NCBI GenBank assembly: GCA_949361645.1
Contig: OX442424.1
Location: 8,593,832-8,657,831, forward strand
Length of the DNA stretch: 64,000 bases
Direction of reading: 5' to 3'
Origin: Spongilla lacustris
Taxonomy: Eukaryota; Porifera; Demospongiae; Spongillida; Spongillidae
Shown: one piece after another, positions 54,001-64,000 of the stretch
Position numbering within the stretch: position 1 is the stretch's first letter
Layout of the letters: each line of letters begins with the position of its first letter
Translations under genes and position numbers: made by a program
The notes under the pieces: generated by a model
Databases searched by the model: none
Told to the model about the DNA's origin: nothing
The model's input: only the letters and a program-made list of their open reading frames with translations

Positions 54001-57000
54001 ACTGGAGGTGAGTGTCTCCATGGAAGAGGCCCTCTTATCAGCTCTGCATTTACGTGTTTAGGTAACTGAGAGGCTTCTGCAAGCCGAAGAACGTAAACTC
54101 CTTGTGCTCACCAATGATATGGGAATCAACAAACACAGCGATGTGCTCAACAATTCAGCAAGGGTAGGCCGTGCACTGTATTAGCCCTCGTTGATGTCAA
54201 CTCCATGACATCTTGCTTTTCCCGCCAGGCTAAGGAGCTTGAAATTCAGGAGAACAACTGTCGGTGAGCCACGCCTTCTTGCCGCTTCTTCCAATCTCTC
54301 TCACCGACCTCTCGTTTCTTGCAAAGCCGCATTAAAATGCAGCACCAGAGACTTCAAAAGGAGTTACAGGACGTGGCCACAGCTGGTCTTGCCAGCAGCG
54401 GACCCCGCCTTCGAGCTTCCCGCAGCCTTCCCGCCATCGGGCTGCGGAACACTGCTAAACACAGAGTAAGTACACTTTTGTGCTGTCTCCCCTATTACTA
54501 CTACCCGTTCACTTCGTACAGCCTACCGTTTTCGATACACTTGTGGCCAGAACAGAAGGTACGTACGTGTATTTACCGTCTAGACTCGAGGATGGAGCAA
54601 GGCACGTCTAACCCCCGCCATAACCCCCCGTCCTAACCCTAGGTGGCACGGACGTGCAAACGACTGAGGCTTCGCCTCCCTCCTCGTCCCCCTCCTCGCC
54701 CCCCTCCTCTCCACTTAAGTTAGGGCTCTCGGCAGAACTCGTGCAAAGGGGCGGGGCTCTAGTGGGAGGTTCTCTCGATGCTCTTGTGGAACACCTCCTT
54801 CCTAACGAGTCATATTATCCGGAGGTATACTGGCATAACGCAATCGACTTGTTTGGAGCATTTAACAGTAGCATTGCTTTTAACCCCCAAAGAGCTCGTT
54901 TGTGTTTGCTTTTATCCTGTGCTGCCGGCTGTTCATGAAACCTTACGAACTTTTGGCAAAAGTTTTAAAGGTACCTGGTGGGGTGTGTGTGAGTATGAGG
55001 GTGTGAGTATGACTGTGTGAGTATGAGGGTGTGAGTATGAGGGTGCAAATGTGTGTGTACATATATGTGTTATGGTTGAATGATGCGTTTTAGGGTTTTC
55101 AACTCCGAAAAAAAGACCCTGAGGTACAATATGATGTCATAATAACTAACTGCTTACTAGAAGTCTGTGTCCCAGCCTATAGATCCCGCCCCCAAATACC
55201 TCCAATTGCTCAGCGAGTGGGTGGAAACCTTTCCTTATGACTTCAGAGATGAGAGGATGATGGTAAGCTTTAAGGAGCTGACCCAAGCTAGTGCTCCACT
55301 GTCCCCTGTAAGTGAAGAGATCAGTCCTTTTAATGTTTTCTTTATCAAGCATCTCTTATGTTCCCTTTCCTCACCCGTGTCCCTCCCTTCCCTCCCCTCC
55401 CTCCCCTTTCCTCATCTGTGCCTCTCCCGTCCCTCCCCTCCTCCCCCTTCCCCTTCCCTCCCCTCCTCCCCCTTCCCCTTCCCTCCCCTCCTCCCCTTCC
55501 CCTTCCCTCCCCTCCTCCCCCTTCCCTCCCCTCCTCCCCCTTCCCCTTCCCTCCCCTCCTCCCCCTTCCCTCCCCTCCTCCCCCTTCCCCTTCCCTCCCC
55601 TCCTCCCCCTTCCCCTTCCCTCCCCTCCTCCCCCTTCCCTCCCCTCCTCCCCCTTCCCTCCCCTCCTCCCCTTCCCTCCCCTCCTCCCCCTTCCCTCCCC
55701 TCCTCCCCTTCCCTCCCCTCCTCCCCTTCCCTCCCCTCCTCCCCCTTCCCTCCCCTCCTCCCCCTTCCCTCCCCTCCTCCCCCTTCCCTCCCCTCCTCCC
55801 CCTTCCCTCCCCTCCTCCCCCTTCCCTCCCCTCCTCCCCCTTCCCTCCCCTCCTCCCCCTTCCCTCCCCTCCTCCCCCTTCCCTCCTCTCCTCCCCCTTC
55901 CCTCACCTTAACTCTCTCTTCCCACTCCCCTTCCCTCCCTCTCCTCCCTCCCCTCCCTCTCCTCCCTCCCCTCCCTCTCCTCCCTCCCCTCCCTCTCCTC
56001 CCTCCCTCTCCTTCCTCCCTCCCTCCCTCCCTCCCCTCCCTCCCCTTCCCTCTCCTCCCTCCCCTCCCTCCCCTCCCTCCCCTCCCTCCCCTCCCTCACC
56101 TTCCCTTCCCTCTGCAAGGATATGCGGAGGTTAGTGGGCCACCTACAAGCCAACCTGATCAAGAAGTTAAGTACTTTGGGAAAATATGAACGCATACTGT
56201 CCCAGCTGAATGTTGTCGCCATGGAGAGGTTGATTGACCCCAAGACTGAGGTGTGACAATGTCTTCAAGTGTGCAAAGTTAAGAGCCTTCTTTCCCAGGT
56301 CAATATTCTGTGTGTGTGCGAAGACCCTGTAGTGGTGGCTCAACAGCTTACACACATAGAGCTGGAGAGGCTGAACAACATTGGACCTGAGGAGTTCATA
56401 CAGACCTTTGTGAAGAGCTCTGAAGAGAAAGAGGTATGATGAGAGAGAGGGAGAGAGAGGGAGTGAGGGAGGGAGGGGGTAGAGAGTGTTAGCGTGAGCA
56501 TGCTGTGCAAAGAGGATGGGACACCACACCCACTGGTAGTTAACCATTATTAAAGTTACCTTGTGCCTTTCCACCTGCACTCTCAGTAGCTCCTCCCCAG
56601 TCTGCATATTCAGCAGCCCCTCCTCCTCCTCCTCTCCTCCCCAGTCTGCCCCTTCAGTAACCTTTCCTCCCTCCCCCCAGCCTCTCTATCGAGATATGAA
56701 GAAGACCTCAAATCTGGAGGCATATGTGGAATGGTTCAACAGACTTAGCTACCTCATGGCTACCGAAATATGTGTAGTAAGGAGAATTTGTCTAGCCTGA
56801 AAGTAGGGTAAACACCTCCTCCTCTCCTCCTCCCCTCCTCCTCCTCCTCCTCTCCTCCTCCCCTCCTCCTCCTCCTCCTCTCCTCCTCCCCTCCTCCTCC
56901 CCCTCCCCTCCTCCTCCTCCTCCCCTCCTCCTCCTCCTCCCCCTCCTCCTCCTTCTCCCCCTCCCCCTCCTCCCCCTCCTCCCACATCAGTCTGATAAGA

Positions 57001-58355
57001 AGAGAGACAGAGTAAAGGCAATAGGGTTCATTATTGATGTGGCAATTGAATGTCGCAAACTTCGTAACTTTAACTCTTGCATGGCCATCATAGGTAAGGT
57101 GTGCAAATACAGGTATAATTAACCCCCAACACACCCGAATTTAACCCCCAACACACCCATTTCCCTACTTATAGCTGGACTGTTTATGAGCCCGGTCAGC
57201 AGGCTGAAGAAGGCAGTATGTTGTCATGGTGACTGTGCTCTATAACCACTTGTGCTCTTCTGCCCTCAGAGAACCAGAGCCATAGAAGAGAAGTTGCAGG
57301 AACTTGAGGTGGGTATGGTAGAATGATGTGTAAGGAAGGTCATAACAAAGGCTCCTCCTCCTCCCTCCCCTCCTCCTCCCTCCCCTCCTCCTCCCTCCCC
57401 TCCTCCTCCCTCCCCTCCTCCTCCCTCCCCTCCTCCTCCCTCCCCTCCTCCTCCCTCCCCTCCTCCTCCCTTCCCTCCTCCTCCCTCCCCCTCCAACTCC
57501 CTCCCCCTCCCCTCCTCCCCTCCCCTCCCCTCCTCCCCTCCCCTCCTCCCCTCCCCTCCTCCCCTCCCCTCCCCTCCTCCCTCCCCTCCTCCCTCCCCCT
57601 CCCCTCCTCCCTCCCCTCCTCCCTCCCCCTCCCCTCCTCCTCCCTCCCCATCCCTCCTCCCCTCCCCTCCTCCCTCCCCCTCCCCTCCCCTCCTCCCTCC
57701 CCCTCCCCTCCTCCTCCCTCCCTCCCATCCCTCCTCCCTCCCTCCCCATCCCTCCTCCCCTCCCTCCTCTTCCCTCCCCCTCCCTCCTCCCTCCCCCTCC
57801 CTCCTCCTCCCTCCCCCTCCCTCCTCCCTCCCCCCCCCTCCCTCTCCTCCCTCCCCTCCCTCCCTCCCCTCCCTCCCCTCCCCCTCCCCTCCCCCTCCCC
57901 TCCCCCTCCTCCTCCTCTTTAACTTCAGCATTTGTCAGATCCCCTTGGGAACTTTACAGCCTACAGGGAAGAGTTGAAGGATGCCACATGTGTGGCCAAA
58001 CAGAGTGTAGGGACCAGCTGTGTTGTGCCCTTCCTCAGCCTGCTGGTCAAGGACATCTACTTCACTAATGAGGCTAACAAAACCAAGTGTGTGCTGGTGC
58101 TAGTGTGTGCTGGTGCTAGTGTGTGCTGGTGCTAATGTGTGCTGGTGCTAGTGTGTGCTGGTGCTAGTGTGTGCTGGTGCTAGTGTGTGCAAGGTGCTAG
58201 TGTGTGCAAGGTGCTAGTGTGTGCTGGTGCTAGTGTGTGCTGGTGCTAGTGTGTGCTGGTGCTAGTGTGTGCTGGTGCTAGTGTGTGCTGGTGCTAGTGT
58301 GTGCTGGTGATAGTGTGTGCTGGCTGGTGATAGTGTATGTTACTACAAGTTTGTA

Positions 58356-58406
<51 letters not shown>

Positions 58407-58919
58407 CACCAATGCAGGCAAGAAAATGGCGACATCAACATTGAGAAGTGTATGCTACTTGCCAATCTTGTATCCCAAGTCCTCTCCTGGAAGCAGACTG
58501 TGGTATGTGTGTGTAGCTACAATCAGGCACTCCTGTACAGTAGTTACGTATTTCCCGCCACAGCTGCCCTTCCCCCGGGAACAGGAGGTACTCAACTATC
58601 TAATGACCATACCTGTGTTCACCGATGAAGGTGATTACCAGTACACATGAAACATCTTTGGAATAATGTTACATATCTTTCAGAGCTCCAGCTAGCTTCA
58701 TATGAACTAGAACCCCCTGTGAACGAGGGAGAGAAGAGACGCTATCAGCAGCTAAGGTAACTGGAGGTAGCCATCAGGAGTTTATCTGGAGATGTCACCA
58801 GCATTGGTTTTGTAATTGCCAGGGAGCATCTGGGCATCAGAAGGGAGCGCTCGCGGAGGCACACCACTGGAACATCTCCATTTCTTTCTTCCGAAGACTC
58901 TTCCATCAAAGAAGAGTAG
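54001..58919 (+). CDS. RASGEF1: RASGEF1-like guanine nucleotide exchange factor (5' incomplete)
   Basis: Exchange factor for Ras-family GTPases. Exons: up to 54007, 54062-54163, 54229-54263, 54327-54465, 54522-54558, 54643-54824, 54893-54970, 55161-55307, 56119-56250, 56299-56433, 56681-56776, 56991-57093, 57175-57215, 57270-57308, 57929-58086, 58418-58502, 58564-58630, 58684-58756, 58823-58919. The REM/RasGEF_N domain has [31 protein letters not shown] and [11 protein letters not shown]. The catalytic CDC25 domain has [42 protein letters not shown] and [12 protein letters not shown]. The order matches vertebrate RASGEF1A-C to the C-terminus. The first four exons add a charged coiled-coil segment not typical of RASGEF1. 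Confidence 0.85.
55380..56110 (+). repeat. CCCTCCTCCCCCTTCC polypyrimidine array
   Basis: About 730 bp, almost pure C/T, ending in the acceptor of exon 56119. Confidence 0.95.
56815..56985 (+). repeat. CTCCTC polypyrimidine array
   Basis: CTC/CTCC array ending just before the acceptor of exon 56991. Confidence 0.95.
57353..57920 (+). repeat. CTCCTCCCTCC polypyrimidine array
   Basis: About 570 bp of nearly pure pyrimidine ending in the acceptor at 57928. Confidence 0.95.
58087..58404 (+). repeat. 16-bp GTGTGTGCTGGTGCTA array then (CA)n
   Basis: About 15 units begin exactly at the donor of the exon ending 58086. A CA microsatellite follows (58360-58404), close to the acceptor at 58417. Confidence 0.9.
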
Positions 58920-59335
58920 TGCAGGACCAGTGGCATGTCATGTGATGTTCGTCATGTACTTATTCATTTCGCTGCAGTTTAATAAATCTATATTATTGAT
59001 GATAAGAAGCGGTAACTACAGCTAGTCATGTCCCCACAGTACCTCACTTAGGGTATACCTCATTGTGATGAACCTTTTACCATGTGGTCACATGATCAGA
59101 CATCTCCTGTTGGCACATGGGGTCACATGATCAGACATGTCCTGTTGGCACATGGGGTCACATGATCAGACACCTCCTGTTGGCAGTGAGGCACACACAC
59201 CTCGGGTGTTCCCCAAGTGACTTGGCTTAAACCCCACCTCCTGTATGCTTGGCCAGTTGCTGCCTCCTAAACACTCATAGCTCATAGCTCATAGCTCATA
59301 GCTTGGTCTCCACTTGGATGATGACACTGTAAACC
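58920..59335. other. RASGEF1 3' flank
   Basis: Contains AATAAA-like signals (58980) and three copies of a 40-bp block with ATGATCAGACATCTCCTGTT (59090-59185). No gene was seen. Confidence 0.4.
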
Positions 59336-59349
59336 ACACTTGCTGTACA

Positions 59350-59966
59350 GCCATGAAGCATGCAGCCATTAATAGCATCATCCACATGCAGCCATTAATA
59401 GCATCGTCCACATGCAGCCATTAATAGCATCGTCCACATGCAGCCATTAATAGCATCGTCCACATGTAGCCATTAATAGCATCGTCCACATGCATCCATT
59501 AATAGCATCGTCCACATGCATCCATTAATAGCATCGTCCACATGCATCCATTCATACAGTGAGGTGTATAATAGTTTCAGAATGCAGGTATTGCTACGAG
59601 CATACCTGCATTCTGAAACTATTATACACCTCACTGTATGAATGGCTGCATGTGTATGATGCTATTAATGGATGCATGTGGACGATGCTATTAATGGATG
59701 CATGTGGACGATGCTATTAATGGATGCATGTGGACGATGCTATTAATGGATGCATGTGGACGATGCTATTAATGGCTACATGTGGACGATGCTATTAATG
59801 GCTGCATGTGGACGATGCTATTAATGGATGCATGTGGACGATGCTATTAATGGCTACATGTGGACGAACGATGCTATTAATGGCTGCATGTGGATGATGC
59901 TATTAATGGCTACATGTGGATGATGCTATTAATGGCTGCATGTGGATGATGCTATTGATGGCTGCA
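59350..59966. repeat. about 600-bp giant hairpin with tandem-repeat arms (foldback)
   Basis: The left arm is about eight units of CAGCCATTAATAGCATCGTCCACATG, then a unique 42-bp segment ending at 59590. A 12-nt loop follows (59591-59602), then the exact complement of the 42-bp segment (to about 59645) and the complementary repeat units. It lies in the intergenic space before TTI1. Confidence 0.9.
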
Positions 59967-60113
59967 TGTAGGTATACATGAATTTCTTGTACTGAATAAT
60001 TATATCGGCGCGGCATATCGAGATATATATTGCATATACGCGCGCATGCATATTGTATTGACAACAACTTAACTATTTTAAAAATACTATTATTATTAAT
60101 ACGAATTATATGC

Positions 60114-60550
60114 ATGGCAGCCGAAGCTGCTGGGAAGCGGGCGTTTGAACTGCTGCGTCCTTTATGTGTCCAGGTTATGAAGGCCCCTACAATAGAGGCA
60201 GCCAGAGCTCTAGAAGCCGCTCTTGTCTCTTTGCCTTCCCTGCACCCAGCACTAATGGAGTACGTTACGTTACCGCTAAGGCTTATACTGAGGCAGGGAC
60301 CAAGGCAAGTGTTATGGGGGAGCACGTGCCTCACCTACTGAAAACGATTTCGAAACCAGCAGGTGCTCGGCGGGCTTGACCGAGTACTCCTCGCAGTGTC
60401 TATCTCACGTGATGCGGCTGGTGGATTGCGTTCAGAACTGGGAACTATTTCACGAACTCCTCAGCTACGCGTGCATGCTGCTTGATGATCGTATGCGGGC
60501 GGACGCAGGTACCACTGTAGAAGGGAGGGAGGGGACGAGTAATGCACTCA

Positions 60551-60588
<38 letters not shown>

Positions 60589-63500
60589 CTGTGCTTACCT
60601 CCCCTCCCCACACCAACACGCACCACCCTCCCCCCACCTAGGCTACTCAGCACTAACCGATGAGCATACGTTATCATTGGTGGAGCTGGTGAAGTGGCTG
60701 TGTGCGAAGACCATCCCGAGGTGTGTAGTTCTGCTGTGAGGTCCACCAGACAGATGGTGTGCTCCCCCCTCCCCCCCACTCAGCATCAGGCGGAAGCTGT
60801 ACCTGCGGCCCACAGAGCTAGGTCACTGTGTCTCTGTGCTGCTGGGCCTCACCCAGGGTACCAGACCTAGGGAGGTGCAGAAGTCAGCATTGCTGGCCTT
60901 AGTGGCGCTGTCTGGAGCCAATCCTGTGCCTCTAGCTGATTGGATGGGTGTGGCAAGTGAACCACGCCTCCCTGATGTTCACGCGTGGATTGCAGAAGGG
61001 TTCGCGGGGGGCGGCGTGTTTGCATCCTTCTTGCCTGGGATTTCCCAAGCCCTGGCAAACCTGGTCACCACTGCAGGCACTCTCGGCCAGGTACTTGGAA
61101 TATCGTCTGCTGTTTGCTAACTTTCTACTCTACCTCCTCCCCATGCCTTTCTCCACCTCACCATCAGGCAGGCATTGCTGTAAGTCCAGCTGTTAATATC
61201 TGCTCCACCCACTCCACCCTCTCCACCCTCTCCACCCTCTACACCCACTCTCATCAGGTAGCCCTTATGACATGGGCTAGATTCCTTGTCATCTCTGTCA
61301 ATGGTGAAGATGTGCATGAAGAGGTACCTCCTCCCCAGTCTGATACTGCACTTGCACCAGATGCAAGTACGTACTACTTACCATGGCTACATGTAATAGT
61401 TACCGTGGCTACATGTAATAGTTACCATGGCTACATGACTTACCGTGGCTACATGTAATAGTTACCATGGCTACATGACTTACCGTGGCTACATGTAATA
61501 GTTACCATGGCTACATGTAATAGTTACTGTGGTTGTACAAATAACATCGTTTTGCAGCATATGTGTGCTGTAGGTGGTACAACTTAATAACCTGAGTATA
61601 CTATAGGTGGTACAACTTAATAACCTGAGTATGCTGTAGGTGGTACACTTAATAACCTGAGTATGCTGTAGGTGGTACAACTTAATAACTTGAGTATACT
61701 ATAGGTGGTACAACTTAATAACCTGAGTACATAATACAACTTAATAACCTGAGTATATAACCTGAGTATACTATAGGTGGTACAACTCCATGGTTGAGAG
61801 CTTTCTGAATTGAGATACAAAACATGCCGAAATGATAGAAACGGTACTTATATTGTAGCAAATTATAGTTAGATATTCTTCTATCATCTTACCACCTATA
61901 GTATACTCAGGTTATTAAGTTGTATCATGTACTCAGGTTATTACTCAGGTCATTAATATTAAATCGCCGTCTACGCATAGACGCATATGCATCTACGAGT
62001 AGACGATTGTGTACTTTGAATATCATTTATTGTAATAAACTTAAAAATGTTACCTACCCATGTGTTGTTTAACCTGTTTAGATGGCTCAGTAAGAAAATG
62101 AATGTCTTTTGGAGGATATAAATAGTATACCTGACTCTGAAATAGCGTCTACATGTAGATCTAGATTATTTTGGCCAATTTCATCTACACATAGATGGTC
62201 CGTCGATTTAACATTAAGTTGTACCACCTACAGTTATGTACTCCGGTTATTACTCAGGTTATTAAGTTGCAGTATGTACTCAGGTTATTGCTCAGGTGAT
62301 TAATTTGTAGCACCTAAATTATTAAGTTGTGTCTATGTAGTACTTCCACTTTCATCCTTTCCACACCCTCACCCACCCTCACTATCCACACCCTCACCCA
62401 CCCTCACTATCACACCCTCACCCTCCACACCCTCCCCTTCTCCTCCCCTCATAGATGCAGCTGGGTCCCTCAGGGTGGTGAGGTCGGACCAATGGCAGGC
62501 AGACACTGATGCCAAGCTAAGTGTGCTGGTGCACAGAGCCACTTCCTTGGTGGGCCACTCTGGTTGGCGTGTGCGCAGGGCAGCGGTCATGTGGGCCTAC
62601 TGCCTACTGGTCCACTGCCACAGGTAAACTGCATGTACCTCTTGCATTGGGGTACCCAGCCCTTGCCTAGTACTTAGTGCATTCCAACCAGCTACACAGC
62701 CCCACCCCCTCCTAGCCTCTTCCTGCTGGTAACTGCCCCACCCCTAACTGCCACACCCCTCTTAGCCTCTTCCTGCTGGTAACTGCCCCACCCCTAACTG
62801 CCACACCCCCTCTTAGCCTCTTCCTGCTGGTAACTGCCCCACCCCTAACTGCCCCACCCCCTCAGTTCCCTTCTGAAGTCTGTGCCACTGCTACTGGAGG
62901 TTATCGTAACCTTGACAACAGATGAGTACAACCAAGTAGCCAAGCAAGCTGAGCAGGCAATGGTCAGTGTGTGTGTGTCTGTGTGTGTGGGGTGCATGTG
63001 TGTGGGGTGCATGTGTGTGTGTGCATGTGTGTGGGGTGCATGTGTGTGGGGTGCATGTGTGTGTGTGTGCATATGTGTGGGGGGCATGTGTGTGGTGTGT
63101 GTGTGACTGTGTGTGTGTGTGCATATGTGTGGGGGGGCATGTGTGTGGTGTGTGTGACTGTGTGTGTGTGTGCGTGCATATGTGTGGGGGGCATGTGTGT
63201 GGTGTGTGTGTGACTGTGTGTGTGTGTGTGCGTGCATATGTGTGGGGGGCATGTGTGTGGTGTGTGTGTGACTGTGTAGACATTAACCACAAACAGGTAA
63301 TGAATTGATTATTGTTACTAAAGATTCTACTACCACAATCTAAAACCTTCAAAACTAAGTGCACTGCCAAAATCAAGATCACGATTTCAACCTTAACTCT
63401 AAACATGTAGACAGTTTCCAGCTTTTAATTAGCCTATATATTAACCCGAATATTATTATTGGTAGATCTTGGTTTAGTGATTAGAATTGATTAATAAATT

Positions 63501-64000
63501 GTCAAGAGTTGGGCTGGACATGGCATCCCACCTGGCCATTAACCAGTCCCAGTGGTTGCCCAGAGCAACCATGACCAGGGGCCTCCTGGCAGTAGTGGTG
63601 TGTATGGACATTCATGTAAAACATTGACGTATTGTCAGGAATTATTAATTCTAATGATTTTAGTTTTTTTTTTTTACATTCCCACATGTGACATATGGTT
63701 TCATCACATGTGGCATTGTATCATGTGACACGTGGTGTCATCACATGACATTACATACTTCCATATTTACAGCTTAAAGTTACTGAACTATTTGAGAAGG
63801 AAGGTGTGTTTGCTAGCCAAGTATGCAGCTGCTAATTATATAACTTCCCCCTACCCCCCCACCCCCCACCCCCCCAGCGGGGCATGATCTCACCTCTATC
63901 CTTGAGGAACGTCTCTTTGGTCTGTCGTCTGTCCTCCCTAGACTGATGAGGCAGCATGGTGAGGTGGCCATGTGTGTAGGCAGCATGGTGAAGGTGGCCA
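60114..64000 (+). CDS. TTI1: TTI1 (TELO2-interacting protein 1), 5' part
   Basis: HEAT-repeat scaffold of the TTT complex (TELO2-TTI1-TTI2), which matures PI3K-like kinases such as mTOR and ATM. Exons: 60114-60304, 60360-60508, 60642-60720, 60784-61090, 61168-61179, 61258-61366, 62455-62623, 62866-62962; tentative pieces follow at about 63495-63599 and 63878-63955. Similarity to animal TTI1 is clear in ELLRPLCVQVMKAPT (start), VFASFLPGISQALANLV, and the WQADTDAKLSVLVHRATSLV plus GHSGWRVRRAAVMW segment. The ATG at 60114 fits the family N-terminus. The first intron is GC-AG. The gene runs off the window, so its C-terminal half is absent. Confidence 0.8.
60552..60590 (+). repeat. (CA)n microsatellite
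   Basis: Short CA run in TTI1 intron 2. Confidence 0.9.
61380..61525 (+). repeat. GTGGCTACATGTAATAGTTACC repeats
   Basis: About six units, starting just after the predicted donor at 61367. Confidence 0.85.
61572..62335. mobile_element. nested foldback elements in TTI1 intron
   Basis: Direct repeats of GGTGGTACAACTTAATAACC (61572-61790) recur in inverted orientation at 61890-61950 and 62210-62330. Between them, about 61950-62218 has its own inverted ends (ATTAATATTAAATCGCCG against the complement of GTCGATTTAACATTAAG). This suggests one small element inserted into another. No coding sequence was seen. Confidence 0.6.
62965..63272 (+). repeat. (GT)n-rich array from a TTI1 donor site
   Basis: GTGTGTGGGGTGCAT-type units begin within two bases of the donor of the exon ending 62962. 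Confidence 0.9.

Noticed and set aside
56749..57931. Gly/Glu/Arg-rich minus-strand frames
   Set aside because: Reverse translation of CTCC arrays in RASGEF1 introns.

Overview
The window is nuclear DNA of an animal, most likely a sponge (my inference). It carries a classical fibrillar collagen, DROSHA, LARGE, TTI1 and RASGEF1 homologues, a combination found in animals. It also has a plant-like GH3 glycosidase, very close gene spacing, and introns full of young simple repeats. No rRNA, tRNA gene or CRISPR array is supported.

Layout. 541-22109 (+) is a fibrillar collagen of about 62 exons: signal peptide, TSPN/laminin-G domain, minor helix, an uninterrupted major helix of about 1,011-1,014 residues, and a C-propeptide (COLFI). 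Its last intron holds a decayed retroelement reverse transcriptase. 22516-28206 (-) is a DIRS/Ngaro-like retrotransposon with a split gag, RT-RNase H and a tyrosine recombinase broken by a 540-bp inverted-repeat element with a 9-bp target duplication. A 956-bp hAT-like element with an 8-bp duplication follows at 29393-30348. 31276-32560 (+) is a second, frameshifted copy of the COLFI exons. A LARGE-type glycosyltransferase (32674-34776, -) and a secreted GH3 beta-xylosidase-like enzyme (34891-37337, +) are divergent, with 114 bp between their start codons. 37648-38514 (-) is another retroelement remnant. DROSHA (38602-49653, +) follows with about 25 exons and a tandem 20-residue repeat at its C-terminus. 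49854-53773 (+) is the 5' part of a second collagen gene, cut by a 200-N gap (53801-54000). 54001-58919 (+) is a RASGEF1-like gene with an unusual N-terminal extension. 60114 to the window end (+) is the 5' part of TTI1.

Functional links. Two collagens and a LARGE/GH3 pair touch extracellular matrix and its glycans. DROSHA, RASGEF1 and TTI1 are housekeeping or signalling genes. The most striking global pattern is in the introns. Many arrays begin at the 5' splice site (GT-rich) or end in the 3' polypyrimidine tract (CT-rich), as if splice-site sequence had seeded the expansions. Exon coordinates come from hand splicing: GT-AG or GC-AG sites, phase continuity, and remembered family sequence. 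They are predictions.
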